From Candidatus Binataceae bacterium (GTDB taxonomy: Bacteria > Desulfobacterota > Binatia > Binatales > Binataceae): DNA of 34,560 bases. The translations under genes were made by a program, and so were the position numbers. A model generated the notes under the pieces. That model was not told the origin of the DNA, made no database searches, and was given only the letters and a program-made list of their open reading frames with translations. The DNA lies in assembly GCA_035500095.1 (NCBI GenBank), contig DATJXN010000022.1, positions 1 to 34,560 on the forward strand. The letters are read 5' to 3'. Position 1 is the stretch's first letter; each line of letters begins with the position of its first letter. Below are positions 16,709 through 26,610 of the stretch, in pieces.

Positions 16709-18045
16709 AGCTCGTCCGGCTCCTGTAAAATGCGGTCGATGGCGGCGAGGAAAAGACCTCCGCGATGGCCGTCGCTGGCGCGATGGTCAGCGGCGAGCGT
16801 CGCCATCACGGTCGGCTTCGCGCCAAGCATCCCATCGGCCGCCCACACCTGTTCGGTGATTTTGCCGAATCCCACCAGCGCAACCTGCGGCGGATAGATT
16901 ATCCCGAAGACGGTTTCGACGCCCTCTTCGCCGAGACTGGTCACCGTGATAGTGGCGTCGGCTATCTCGGAACTTCGCAGCACTCCCGCGCGTACGCGCT
17001 TTACCAGGTCCCTCAGGTTGACCATGATCTCGTCGAGCGGCTTCTTGTCGATATCGTGAATCGCCGGCGCGATGAGGCCACCCTGCCGCAGCGAGATCGC
17101 GACGCCGACATGAACAGCCCCAGCGGGTTTGAATGCGCCGTCCACCCAAAAGCCGTTCATTTCCGGTACCTGCCGCGCCGCGAGCGCAGTGGCCTTGAGC
17201 AGAAGGACTGAGTAGAGCAAGCGTTCGGTCACCGGGCGTTGGAGATTATAGGCCTGCAACCAGGTCATCGCGCGCCCCATGTTGACCCGGGTCCCCAGAT
17301 AGTAGTGTGGAATTTCGCGCTTGGAGCGCGCCATCGCCGCCGCGATCACCTTGCGCATCGCTTCGCGGCGCTCCTCGGGCGCGATGGCGGCCCTGCGTTG
17401 GGTGGCAGCCGCGGATATTTCCGGCGCCCCTGCCGCTGCGGGCGCCGCCGCTGAAGGGACCGGCGCCCGTGCCACGGCGGTTGGCGGGACGGGCGGCGGC
17501 GCCTTGGGCGCCTTGGCTGCCCGCGCGACGTCGGCCCTGGTGATCGCTCCGTGAGGCCCCGTTCCCTTCACGCTGGAAAGGTCCACTTTCAGTTCGACGG
17601 CCGCGCGCATGGCAAGCGGCGAGATGCGCAACCGGCCAGGCGCGGCGGGCGGCGTCGGCAATTGCGCAGGCCTCTCCGCGCGAGGCGGCGCCTGCGGTCG
17701 CAACGGCTTGGCGGCGGCGGGCGGGGCGGCTGTCGGAGCGGCCGTGACTTTTGCCACTGCGGCGGCAGGCGTCGGCTTTGGCGCCGACGGCACAGCAGCT
17801 TCGCCATCGCTGCGGATCAGGGCGAGAAGAGTGCCTATGGGAACCTTCTCTCCCAGCGGGACAATAATCTCCTGGATGACCCCGGTATCAAAAACTTCGA
17901 CCTCGACCGTGGCCTTCTCCGTATCGACCACGGCGATGATGTCTCCGCGCTTGACCGCGTCGCCGGGCTTGACCAGCCACTCGAGGATAGTGCCGGCCTC
18001 CATGTCGGCACCCAAGGCGGGCATGCGAAATTCAGCCACGATCAC
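16705..18045 (-). CDS. 2-oxo acid dehydrogenase E2 (dihydrolipoamide acyltransferase)
   Basis: 446 residues. One lipoyl domain (1-79) has the lipoylated K44 in [11 protein letters not shown]. Long Ala/Pro linkers flank a peripheral-subunit-binding domain (about 141-180: [26 protein letters not shown]). The catalytic domain ends with the CoA-acyltransferase motif DHRASDG (H421, D425). The start is GTG 18045, overlapping the E1beta stop by 14 bases; GTG 18039 is possible. With E1alpha and E1beta it forms a pyruvate- or acetoin-type complex. No E3 (lipoamide dehydrogenase) gene is in the window, so E3 must be shared from elsewhere. Substrate specificity is not resolved. Confidence 0.92.
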   Translation of the reverse strand: MIVAEFRMPALGADMEAGTILEWLVKPGDAVKRGDIIAVVDTEKATVEVEVFDTGVIQEIIVPLGEKVPIGTLLALIRSDGEAAVPSAPKPTPAAAVAKVTAAPTAAPPAAAKPLRPQAPPRAERPAQLPTPPAAPGRLRISPLAMRAAVELKVDLSSVKGTGPHGAITRADVARAAKAPKAPPPVPPTAVARAPVPSAAAPAAAGAPEISAAATQRRAAIAPEERREAMRKVIAAAMARSKREIPHYYLGTRVNMGRAMTWLQAYNLQRPVTERLLYSVLLLKATALAARQVPEMNGFWVDGAFKPAGAVHVGVAISLRQGGLIAPAIHDIDKKPLDEIMVNLRDLVKRVRAGVLRSSEIADATITVTSLGEEGVETVFGIIYPPQVALVGFGKITEQVWAADGMLGAKPTVMATLAADHRASDGHRGGLFLAAIDRILQEPDEL

Positions 18046-19036
18046 CCATCATGAGGCTCACGGTTTCGACAATGGTATGGACGTGGGGCAGCGCCGCTTC
18101 TTCCATATGTTTGGCGTACGGCATCGGCACTTCGGCGCTGCAAACCCGCTCAACCGGAGCGTCAAGTTCGTAAAATGCGCCCTCCATGATGCGCGCGCTG
18201 ATCTCGGCCGAGATACTGCCGCTGCGCCATCCTTCATCGACAATCACCGCCCGATGCGTTCTGGTAACCGAATTCAGGATGGTTGCCGTGTCGAGCGGAC
18301 GCAGCGTGCGGAGATCGACGACTTCGGCATCGATGCCCTTGGCCGACAGCTCCTCGGCGGCCTGCAGCGCCTTGCCCAGCGTGCCGCCGTAGGTGATGAG
18401 GCTTACGTCGTCGCCGGGCCGGCGCACCGCAGCCTTGTCAATAGCGACGGCGCTGGCGTCCGCCGGCAACTCGCCTTCCAGGTTGTAGAGCGTGCCATGT
18501 TCGAAAATCAGCACCGGGTCCGGGTCCTGGAGTGCTGTCCATAGCATGCCGCGCGCATCTTCCAGCGTCGCGGGAGTGAGTATTTTGATGCCCGGGATAT
18601 GCGCATACCAACCCTCGAGACTGTGCGAGTGCTGCGCGGCGAGCTGGCGTCCGGCGCCGGTAGTCATTCTGATAACCAATGGAATATTGAACTGGCCGCC
18701 GGACATGTGAAGGATGGTCGCGGCGTTGTTCACAATCTGATCCAGCGCGAGCAGGCTGAAATTGACGGTCATGATCTCGACGATCGGCCTCATCCCTCCC
18801 AGTGCGGCGCCGATCCCGGCGCCGACGAAGGCCGATTCGGAGAGCGGCGTGTCCCGGATCCGCTCGGGGCCGAACTCTTCCAGCAATCCTTTGCTCACCG
18901 CGTAGCAGCCGCCATAGCGGCCAACGTCCTCGCCCATCAGGAACACGCGCGGATCGCGCAGGAGCGCCTCGCGGATCGCTTGCCGCATCGCCTCGCGATA
19001 AGTCGTGCGGTTGGGGGGCGTCACGTCCGCACTCAT
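18032..19036 (-). CDS. 2-oxo acid dehydrogenase E1 component, beta subunit
   Basis: 334 residues of the PdhB/AcoB class: [20 protein letters not shown], the cofactor-binding [38 protein letters not shown], and a transketolase C-terminal domain ([29 protein letters not shown]). Together with E1alpha it decarboxylates a 2-oxoacid with thiamine diphosphate and reductively acylates the lipoyl arm of E2. Its ATG overlaps the E1alpha stop (ATGA), so the two subunits are translationally coupled. Confidence 0.93.
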   Translation of the reverse strand: MSADVTPPNRTTYREAMRQAIREALLRDPRVFLMGEDVGRYGGCYAVSKGLLEEFGPERIRDTPLSESAFVGAGIGAALGGMRPIVEIMTVNFSLLALDQIVNNAATILHMSGGQFNIPLVIRMTTGAGRQLAAQHSHSLEGWYAHIPGIKILTPATLEDARGMLWTALQDPDPVLIFEHGTLYNLEGELPADASAVAIDKAAVRRPGDDVSLITYGGTLGKALQAAEELSAKGIDAEVVDLRTLRPLDTATILNSVTRTHRAVIVDEGWRSGSISAEISARIMEGAFYELDAPVERVCSAEVPMPYAKHMEEAALPHVHTIVETVSLMMGDRG

Positions 19037-20034
19037 GACGGCGTCCTTTCGGAATACACGAACCTGGTCAGGTCCTCGACTGGCTCCAGGGTTCCCGCCT
19101 CGGCAAACTCGACCGATTTGGCGATCTCCTGCGCGACGTCATCCTCGATCGCCTTGAGGTCGGCTTCGCTCAGCAGCGCCGATTCGGACAAGCGCGCCTG
19201 GAAGGTTGCGATGGGATCGCGCGTCTTCCACTGTTCGACTTCCTGTTTGGAGCGATACAACTGCGGATCGTACATCGAGTGCGCGCGAAACCGGTAGGTG
19301 CGGAATTCGATGAAATACGGGCCGGCGCCTCCGCGCACGGCCGCAACCGCCCTGCGCGCGGCGTCCTCACACGCGATAACGTCCATCCCATCGACGGGCC
19401 ACGCCGGAATTTCGTAGCTCGCCGCCTTGAGGCTCAGGTCGACCTCGGATTCGGAGCGTTTGAGCGCGGTGCCCATCGCATAGAGATTGTTCTCGCAAAA
19501 GAAGACGACCGGCAGTTTCCACAGCGCCGCGAGATTCATGCTCTCGTGGAATTCCCCCTCCGCCACCGCGCCCTCGCCAAAGAAACATGCTGTGACGCGC
19601 GCGTGGCCCTGCATCTTGTCCGCCAGCGCCAATCCGACCGCCAGCGGCAGTCCGCCGCCGACGATCGCATTACCGCCATAGAAGCGGGCAGTAGCGTCGA
19701 ACAGATGCATTGAACCGCCGCGGCCGTGGCTGCATCCTTCGCGCTTGCCGAACATCTCGGCCATGATCGAAGCAGCGGAGACTCCGCGAGCCAGCGCATG
19801 TCCGTGCTCGCGGTAAGTCGCCACGATCGCGTCGTCGGCTTCGAGAGCGCTCAGCGCCCCGACCGCGACCGCCTCTTCGCCGATATACAGATGGAGAAAG
19901 CCCCGGATCTTGGCGGCGCTGTAGAGTTCGGCGCATTTCTCCTCGAAGCGGCGGATCCGCAGCATCTCGCGCAAGCGCGCGAGCGCGCGATCCCGCTCCA
20001 GCGCGGGCTGCGTCAAGTCGGTTTCCAGAGCCAT
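19033..20034 (-). CDS. 2-oxo acid dehydrogenase E1 component, alpha subunit
   Basis: 333 residues of the PdhA/AcoA class: [26 protein letters not shown], the [11 protein letters not shown] region, [11 protein letters not shown] and the thiamine diphosphate motif. The motif reads GEG (153-155) followed after 26 residues by NN (182-183). The usual first acidic residue is Asp (GDG), which holds Mg2+; Glu here is a conservative but unusual replacement. The gene follows the acetyl-CoA synthetase by 20 bases. A pathway joining acetate activation with oxidative decarboxylation of pyruvate or acetoin would both feed acetyl-CoA. Confidence 0.93.
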   Translation of the reverse strand: MALETDLTQPALERDRALARLREMLRIRRFEEKCAELYSAAKIRGFLHLYIGEEAVAVGALSALEADDAIVATYREHGHALARGVSAASIMAEMFGKREGCSHGRGGSMHLFDATARFYGGNAIVGGGLPLAVGLALADKMQGHARVTACFFGEGAVAEGEFHESMNLAALWKLPVVFFCENNLYAMGTALKRSESEVDLSLKAASYEIPAWPVDGMDVIACEDAARRAVAAVRGGAGPYFIEFRTYRFRAHSMYDPQLYRSKQEVEQWKTRDPIATFQARLSESALLSEADLKAIEDDVAQEIAKSVEFAEAGTLEPVEDLTRFVYSERTPS

Positions 20035-20054
20035 CGGGTTGCTCCGAACGCGGG

Positions 20055-21827
20055 TCAGGCGGAGCCCGGCTCGCCCTCCAGGGTGGAAGTATCGCCTTCG
20101 GGCAGACCGAGTTCGCGCGCCTTCAGGAGGCGGCGCATGATTTTGCCGCTGCGCGTCTTGGGCACGCTCGCGACAAAATCAATCTCCTTGGGAGCTACCG
20201 CCGCTCCCAGACGCTTTCGCGCGAAGCCGAGCAACTCGAGCCGCAACTCCTCGCCCGGGACAAACGGCGGCTTCAGCGAAACAAACGCCTTGACCGTTTC
20301 CCCGGCGATCGGATCGGGCTTGCCGATAACGCCGGCCTCGGCCACCGCGGGATGTTCCATCAGCGCGCTTTCGACCTCGAAGGGGCCGATCAAATGGCCG
20401 GATGACTTGATCACGTCGTCGGCGCGGCCGACGAACCAGAAGTAGCCGTCGGAATCACGTTTTGCCAGGTCGCCGGTGAGATACCAGCCGCCGACGAAGC
20501 ATTTTCGATAGCGTTCTTCTTCGTTGAGGTAGCCGCGAAACATCGCGGGCCATCCCGGACGCAAAGCCAGCTCGCCCTCGATTCCGGCTTCGGTCAGTTC
20601 TTCGACGGTTCCGTCCTTGCGGCGGCGGACGATCGAGGCGTCGATACCCGGCAGCGGGCGGCCCATCGAACCGGGACGAATATCCATGGCCAAATAATTG
20701 GCTATCATGATGCCGCCGGTTTCCGTCTGCCACCAGTTGTCGTGGATCGGCAGGCCGAATGCCGTCTGTCCCCACACGACCGCCTCCGGGTTGAGCGGTT
20801 CGCCGACACTCGCGACAAAACGCAGCCGCCCGAGGTCGTACTTGCGCACCACGTCGACGCCAACCTTCATCATCATGCGCACCGCGGTTGGCGCGGTGTA
20901 CCAAATGCTGACTCGCTGATTCTGGAGAATTGCGTACCAGCGCTCGGCATCGAATTCGGCTTCATCGACTATGCTGGTGATGCCGTGGGTGAGCGGAGCG
21001 ATGATGCCGTAAGAGGTTCCGGTTACCCAGCCAGGGTCGGCCGTACACCAGAAGATGTCCTCAGGATGAAGGTCGAGGGCGTATTTCGCGGTCATGTGGT
21101 GAGCGACAACCGCCTCGTGCACGTGCATCGCTCCCTTGGGCTTTCCGGTCGTTCCACTTGTGAAATGGAGTAGGGCCAGATCCGCGGGGCCGGTACGGCA
21201 GACGTCGAAATGATCGTCGGCTTCATTCATCAGCCGCTCGAAGTCGAGCGTGCCGGGGATTGCGCGAATTTCCTCCGGCGTCCCAAGCAAGAGCACGTGG
21301 CGCAAACCGGGGAGCGATGACCGCAGCTCCGCGACCTTTCGCTTATAAAACGCTGCCGTGGTTACCAACACCCGTCCGTCGCCGATGCCGATTCTCTGAC
21401 GGATCGGCTCGGGGCCAAACGCCGAGAACAACGGGCAAAAGACTCCACCCGCCTTGAGGGTGCCGAGCGCGCCGATGTAGAGCTCGGGAATACGGCCCGC
21501 CAGCAGGAACACGCGCTCCCCCTTCTCCAAGCCGAGCCGGGCCAGCACGTTGGCGAAGCGGTTGGTGAACCGGGCCAGGTCCGCGTAGCTGAAGTCGCGC
21601 ACTTCCCCGCGTTTGCCCAGCCAGCGCAGCGCCAGATGATCGCGCTGCGGCCCGGCACAATGCCGGTCGACCGCCTCGTGGGCGATATTCAACCCGCCGC
21701 CGGGAAGTCCGTCGAGCGCGGCGCGGGCGGTCCGCCACGAGAACGCCGTCCGCGTCCGCTCGTAGTCGACCAGATTCGGTACGATCGCCCAGCCTTGCCG
21801 CGGCTTCTCAATGGTCTTCCAGGTCAC
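20055..21827 (-). CDS. acsA: acetyl-CoA synthetase (AMP-forming acyl-CoA ligase)
   Basis: 590 residues, close to the shorter AcsA type. The ATP-binding loop is [11 protein letters not shown] (222-232), the core motif is [10 protein letters not shown], the hinge region is [29 protein letters not shown], and the catalytic lysine is K562 in [11 protein letters not shown]. The WWQTE motif, with its bulky Trp, is typical of acetate-size substrates. The start is GTG 21827, with GAGG six bases upstream, 28 bases after the hemerythrin-like stop, so the two are probably one transcript. It makes acetyl-CoA from acetate, ATP and CoA via acetyl-AMP. K562 is the usual site of regulatory acetylation; no acetyltransferase gene is nearby. 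Confidence 0.92.
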   Translation of the reverse strand: MTWKTIEKPRQGWAIVPNLVDYERTRTAFSWRTARAALDGLPGGGLNIAHEAVDRHCAGPQRDHLALRWLGKRGEVRDFSYADLARFTNRFANVLARLGLEKGERVFLLAGRIPELYIGALGTLKAGGVFCPLFSAFGPEPIRQRIGIGDGRVLVTTAAFYKRKVAELRSSLPGLRHVLLLGTPEEIRAIPGTLDFERLMNEADDHFDVCRTGPADLALLHFTSGTTGKPKGAMHVHEAVVAHHMTAKYALDLHPEDIFWCTADPGWVTGTSYGIIAPLTHGITSIVDEAEFDAERWYAILQNQRVSIWYTAPTAVRMMMKVGVDVVRKYDLGRLRFVASVGEPLNPEAVVWGQTAFGLPIHDNWWQTETGGIMIANYLAMDIRPGSMGRPLPGIDASIVRRRKDGTVEELTEAGIEGELALRPGWPAMFRGYLNEEERYRKCFVGGWYLTGDLAKRDSDGYFWFVGRADDVIKSSGHLIGPFEVESALMEHPAVAEAGVIGKPDPIAGETVKAFVSLKPPFVPGEELRLELLGFARKRLGAAVAPKEIDFVASVPKTRSGKIMRRLLKARELGLPEGDTSTLEGEPGSA

Positions 21828-21855
21828 GCGTGGCCTCGTAGAGCTGCACCCGGGC

Positions 21856-22347
21856 TCAGCTCTGCGGGTGACGGAACAACACCCGGCGCATCACCGGGAA
21901 GAGATCGCGTTCCTCGCCGGCGATGAGGTCGTCGAGGGTGGTGGCATAGACGCACAGATTTCGCGCCTCGGCTGCGATATCCTGGTCCCGCCCCTTTTCA
22001 AAAGAGTGCGTGGCGATGATGTCATGCAGGGCGATCATCTGTTCGTGTTTTTTGCGTGCGCGATCGACCAGCTGATGCGGAAAGTCCTTGAGCGACTCGG
22101 CCCACGGCAACACCGCGCTCTCCTCCTTGCTAAGGTGTCTGGCAATAACGGAATCGATTCGCGCCCATATCTTGGCGGCCCTCTGACGCAATTCGAGATC
22201 GCTCGGGTCAAGGCAGAGCCGAGCCGCGATCGAGGCCGCTTCCAGGATCGGCAGCCTTAGCCGCGCATCCTCCTCAGCCAGATTGGCCAAGGTGGTCCTC
22301 ATTTGAGACTCTCTGCTCGCTGCTTGCGGTAATTGTTTGGTGTCCAT
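21856..22347 (-). CDS. hemerythrin-like four-helix protein
   Basis: 163 residues from ATG 22347, chosen because it lies 26 bases after the predicted sigma-54 start; an upstream in-frame start at 22446 would lie beyond that promoter. It has helices with the hemerythrin/HHE pattern: H71-x3-E75 ([11 protein letters not shown]), H101 and H108 ([11 protein letters not shown]), and a second EExxLFP block ([10 protein letters not shown]145-E146). The His expected four residues before E145 is L141, and the first-helix His appears to be Asp or Arg. The di-iron site is therefore incomplete as judged by eye. Hemerythrin-like proteins sense or bind O2, NO or iron. It is the first gene of the acetyl-CoA/dehydrogenase operon. 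Confidence 0.75.
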   Translation of the reverse strand: MDTKQLPQAASRESQMRTTLANLAEEDARLRLPILEAASIAARLCLDPSDLELRQRAAKIWARIDSVIARHLSKEESAVLPWAESLKDFPHQLVDRARKKHEQMIALHDIIATHSFEKGRDQDIAAEARNLCVYATTLDDLIAGEERDLFPVMRRVLFRHPQS

Positions 22348-22383
22348 TGTTTTGGCCCCGTCGAGTGCTTCGCTGACTTGGCT

Positions 22384-22399
22384 TGCACGGCCTGTGCCA
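22384..22399 (-). promoter_or_regulatory. sigma-54 -24/-12 promoter of the hemerythrin-acs-dehydrogenase operon
   Basis: On the minus strand this reads TGGCACAGGCCGTGCA: perfect TGGCAC, 10-base spacing, GTGCA as -12 box, the same G variant as the activator promoter at 4153. The predicted start is near 22373, leaving a 26-base leader with GGGG about nine bases before ATG 22347. It is divergent from the coiled-coil gene promoter at 22588. Confidence 0.75.
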
Positions 22400-22587
22400 C
22401 GCATCCGCACGTTTGTCTTCATTGCGGAAGCCGAAACGGTACCCAACGTTAGTCCGTCATGGCACGCTTTCGGTGCTCGATTCGCAATGTTTGAAGACTG
22501 ACTCCAGAGGCAACAGCGATGTTTCCTTTCCGCCCAGCCAAGGAAGGAGCCTCGGGTTGCCGACGCGGCGAGTCTGCCGCCCAGTTA

Positions 22588-22603
22588 TGGCACGACTGAT
22601 GCT
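22588..22603 (+). promoter_or_regulatory. sigma-54 -24/-12 promoter of the coiled-coil protein gene
   Basis: TGGCACGACTGATGCT has a perfect -24 half (TGGCACG), the right spacing and ATGCT as -12 box. The predicted start is near 22614, leaving a 15-base leader that still contains GAGG seven bases before ATG 22629. Confidence 0.75.
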
Positions 22604-22628
22604 GTCAGACCTTGCTCGAGGTACTGCC

Positions 22629-23090
22629 ATGAAGAACAACGAAACATTACTCCGGGCTTTGCAGGAAAGCATGAGGAAGCTGACTGACAGCGCCATCCAT
22701 GGTGCCGTGAACGTTGCGCAACTCCGGGAGAAGGCGGAACAGTCCCGGCGTGATATCGAGGCCAGCTTGAGACAGCAGTCGGCCGCGATCCGTGAACACG
22801 AACGGGTTTGTGCGGAAGCGAAAGCGCTGCACGATCATGTGGACGAATTGGTGCGCCTGCGAACGGACCCGTTTCTCGTCTCGACCCTTCAGGACGAGCT
22901 CAAGGATCTGAACCGCCAGGAGACTGAAACCAAGCAGGAGGCCGAGACGCAGAAAGCACGCGTCCGCGCGATGAGCGGGGCTCTGGACGCGGTCAAGGCT
23001 GAACTCGAAACCGGCGAGGCCAACCACAGAAAGATGACCGACCAGGCGATGAAACTGCGGGAGCATCTGGAAAAGGTGGAGCACGCCTGA
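22629..23090 (+). CDS. coiled-coil protein of unknown function
   Basis: 153 residues from ATG 22629. The longer open frame upstream crosses the promoter and is not used. Nearly the whole protein is predicted helix with heptad-like spacing of Leu/Val and abundant Glu, Gln, Arg and Lys (VAQLREKAEQSRRDIEASL, LQDELKDLNRQETETKQEAE, and so on). No membrane segment, signal peptide or enzyme motif is present. It could be a structural or scaffold protein made under the same signal as its sigma-54 neighbours. OsmC follows after 115 bases on the same strand. No family is recognised. Confidence 0.75.
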   Translation: MKNNETLLRALQESMRKLTDSAIHGAVNVAQLREKAEQSRRDIEASLRQQSAAIREHERVCAEAKALHDHVDELVRLRTDPFLVSTLQDELKDLNRQETETKQEAETQKARVRAMSGALDAVKAELETGEANHRKMTDQAMKLREHLEKVEHA

Positions 23091-23205
23091 TTTCGGTTCG
23101 AGCGACGCTCTGCCGGAAATGCGCTAGTCTTGGTGCCGTGACGGATCTCGGTCGTGAGCGCGCTTCGCCCTGCAGCGCCGCCGAACGAGCAAACCGGAGG
23201 TAGCG

Positions 23206-23646
23206 ATGAAGCCACTCCCGCATCTATACGAGGTCAGCCTGAAAGACGGCCCCGGCGGCTATGCGACTCTCTCCGCTGGAGGGCCGCCCGAGTTGCGCAT
23301 GGCGCCGCCGGTCGAGTTCGACGGCCCCGGGGATGCGTGGAGTCCGGAACAGCTCCTGGTCGCGTCCGTCGAAAGTTGTTTTCTGTTTACTCTTCGTGCG
23401 GTGGCGGCAGAAGCGAGGCTTGAATACGCGTCGATTCATATCACCGGCGAGGGACTCCTCCAGCGCAAGGAGGGCGTCATTCGGATCACCGAGATAGTGC
23501 TGAGACCGGTCCTGGGTTTGCCCGCCGGCTCCGATCCCGCAGAGGCCACGAAGGTGCTGGAGAGGAGTGCGAAGCTGTGCTTCCTTTCGGCTTCGCTCGC
23601 CGCTCAGGTCCGGCTGGAGCCGCGTATCCTGGTTTCCGAATCCTGA
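23206..23646 (+). CDS. OsmC/Ohr family protein
   Basis: 146 residues with an excellent ribosome site (CGGAGGTAGCG before ATG 23206). The OsmC fold shows in the N-terminal strands, WSPEQLLVASVESCFLFTLRAVA with C58, a strand block with EIVLRPVLGL, and AKLCFLSASL with C125. The paired Cys are the peroxidatic and resolving residues of the family, which reduces organic or fatty-acid hydroperoxides. The normally conserved CP(V/I)S after the second Cys is CFLS. It probably protects against peroxides when oxygen returns. No clear sigma-54 element precedes it, so it may be read through from the coiled-coil gene. Confidence 0.85.
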   Translation: MKPLPHLYEVSLKDGPGGYATLSAGGPPELRMAPPVEFDGPGDAWSPEQLLVASVESCFLFTLRAVAAEARLEYASIHITGEGLLQRKEGVIRITEIVLRPVLGLPAGSDPAEATKVLERSAKLCFLSASLAAQVRLEPRILVSES

Positions 23647-23716
23647 CCGGGTTCGGAATAAAGCGATTAATGAAACCCGTCTTACTCCGAGCGCCCGGCC
23701 GCCGCGCATGCGGACT

Positions 23717-24148
23717 TTATCGTTGCTGCTGCGATCGCGCCGCCTCCATCCACAGTTTCTTGAGGTCCTTGGGAAGCTGGCTGAAAATATCCCATGCTTC
23801 CCCCTCCTGTCCGGTCGGACTCTGAAAGAGGACCTGCAGGGCATGAAAGACGGCTTTCACCGCGTGCGACGCCTCCACCTCCTGGATCTCGGCTCGCTCG
23901 GCAACTTCGCGGATAAAATCCGCCTTGTGGATGCGCCTGACGGCCCTCTGCGGGGACTCGGAGACAAGCCAGATCTCCTTGAGACCCGTCGGCATCTGGG
24001 CGCCCGCGTCCACGGCCTCCTTGGGCGTGAGCCGATCGCGGAGCTCGTGAAAAATCGCCTCTACGATCTTTCTCGCCTGTTGCTTGTCAATGGCCAATTG
24101 CTCGGCGACGGAATGTATGAATTTTTCTTCTTGCATGGTCGTATCCAT
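23717..24148 (-). CDS. DUF2267 family protein
   Basis: 143 residues from ATG 24148 (AGGTG six bases upstream); GTG 24157 and ATG 24136 are alternatives. Two similar helical halves are visible: KFIHSVAEQLAIDKQQARKIVEAIFHELRDRLTPKEA, then DFIREVAERAEIQEVEASHAVKAVFHALQVLF. This internal duplication, each half ending with an amphipathic helix and a (Q/M)-L/P-x-D/G-L-K turn, is typical of DUF2267. Function is unknown; family members often occur beside universal stress and Hsp20 genes. It converges on osmC. Confidence 0.8.
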   Translation of the reverse strand: MDTTMQEEKFIHSVAEQLAIDKQQARKIVEAIFHELRDRLTPKEAVDAGAQMPTGLKEIWLVSESPQRAVRRIHKADFIREVAERAEIQEVEASHAVKAVFHALQVLFQSPTGQEGEAWDIFSQLPKDLKKLWMEAARSQQQR

Positions 24149-24165
24149 CCGTTGCACCTGAGGAG

Positions 24166-24181
24166 AGCATTAACCATGCCG
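24166..24181 (-). promoter_or_regulatory. weak sigma-54-like element before the DUF2267 gene
   Basis: The minus strand reads CGGCATGGTTAATGCT, with correct 10-base GG-GC spacing but C for T at the first position and ATGCT as -12 box. The predicted start near 24155 would leave only seven bases before ATG 24148, or 19 before ATG 24136. It is supported mainly by its neighbours having better copies. Confidence 0.35.
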
Positions 24182-24374
24182 TCTGCGAGCCAGACCCACG
24201 TGTCGCTTTCCTCCGCACAAGTCTGCACCGCTTGACGTGAACCAACGCGGCACATTTCCTTGCTGGCGCCATCCGATACACCGCATGACTAATCAGGACC
24301 GAGGCTTCATGTCACAAGCTCGTCGCGGCGACTCGAAACGGCGCCGTCCGATCTTTTGCCATACCGTGGAGTAA

Positions 24375-25850
<1,476 letters not shown>

Positions 25851-25854
25851 GCGG

Positions 25855-26286
25855 ATGCCGATGAAGCTCGTGATCACCACGCCCACCGAGGTCGCGGTCA
25901 ACCAGGAGCGGGTGCGCTACGTTCGCGCCGAAGATTCCAGCGGCGCGTTCGGAATCGAGCCTCGCCACGCGGATCTGCTGACGACGCTTGCGATTTGCGT
26001 GGTCAGGTGGCGCGACGAGCGCAACGCCGAGAAATATGTAGCGGTTCGCGGCGGCGTGCTGCGCGTCCGCGAGGGTCAGCTTGTCGAAATCGCGACCCGC
26101 GAGGCGGTCGTCAACGAAGATCTCGCGCTGCTGCGCAATCAGGTTCTTTCGGCGATGATCAAGAACGTCGAGCAAGAGCAATCCGCGAGAGCTGGAGCGC
26201 TGCGGCTGGAGCACGCCGCGATTCGCCAGATCTATCACTATCTGCGGCCCGCGGACCAGCCCGTCAAGGCGAAGACTCGGGAATAG
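25855..26286 (+). CDS. atpC: N-type F-ATPase subunit epsilon
   Basis: 143 residues. The N-terminal beta-sandwich (MKLVITTPTEVAVNQERVRYVRAEDSSGAFGIEPRHADLLTTL) is typical of epsilon, followed by the strand VAVRGGVLRVREGQLVEI and a C-terminal helical part. It begins four bases after atpD. The second ATG at 25861 is an equally possible start. The subunit forms the central stalk foot and couples F1 to the c-ring. Confidence 0.93.
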   Translation: MPMKLVITTPTEVAVNQERVRYVRAEDSSGAFGIEPRHADLLTTLAICVVRWRDERNAEKYVAVRGGVLRVREGQLVEIATREAVVNEDLALLRNQVLSAMIKNVEQEQSARAGALRLEHAAIRQIYHYLRPADQPVKAKTRE

Positions 26287-26304
26287 GCGACGAGGCCGCT
26301 CATC

Positions 26305-26610
26305 GTGACTCGCAAGGAACCCGGCGAGGAGGAATCTCGGCGCGAAGAAGATGAACTCGAGGAGGCGGTCGAACGCGCGCACCGCAGACGCGAGCATTGG
26401 TTGCGCGCCGGCGAATGGCCGCTTGGACGTTCGCTGGCGATGATGGGCCGCTTCGGTTGGACCATGGTCACGCCAATTCTGCTCGGCGCCTTCGCCGGGC
26501 GGTGGCTTGACCGGACTTTCAACAGCGGCGTTTTCTGGAGCGCAACCCTGGTCTTCTCCGGCGCCGCTTTCGGCTTCTGGGCGATGTGGAAAAGGATGAA
26601 CAGCGAATGA
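26305..26610 (+). CDS. atpQ: N-ATPase AtpQ (AtpI-like membrane protein)
   Basis: 101 residues from GTG 26305. The first 40 residues are highly charged (Glu/Arg). Two transmembrane helices follow (about 49-66 and 76-94) joined by the short loop GRWLDRTFNSG, the pattern of the ATPase gene1/AtpI family. The G-x-x-x-G-R-W-L-D motif is usual there. AtpI-like proteins assist c-ring assembly or ion supply. It is position 3 of the N-ATPase operon and overlaps atpR by ATGA. Confidence 0.88.
   Translation: MTRKEPGEEESRREEDELEEAVERAHRRREHWLRAGEWPLGRSLAMMGRFGWTMVTPILLGAFAGRWLDRTFNSGVFWSATLVFSGAAFGFWAMWKRMNSE

Noticed and set aside
22460..22477. TGGCACG followed by TGCT between the divergent hemerythrin and coiled-coil genes
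   Set aside because: Spacing between GG and GC is 12 bases; a correctly spaced element lies at 22588.
24248..24264. CGGCACATTTCCTTGCT upstream of atpD, like a sigma-54 promoter
   Set aside because: GG and GC are 11 bases apart instead of the strict 10, and it lies about 130 bases from the atpD start.
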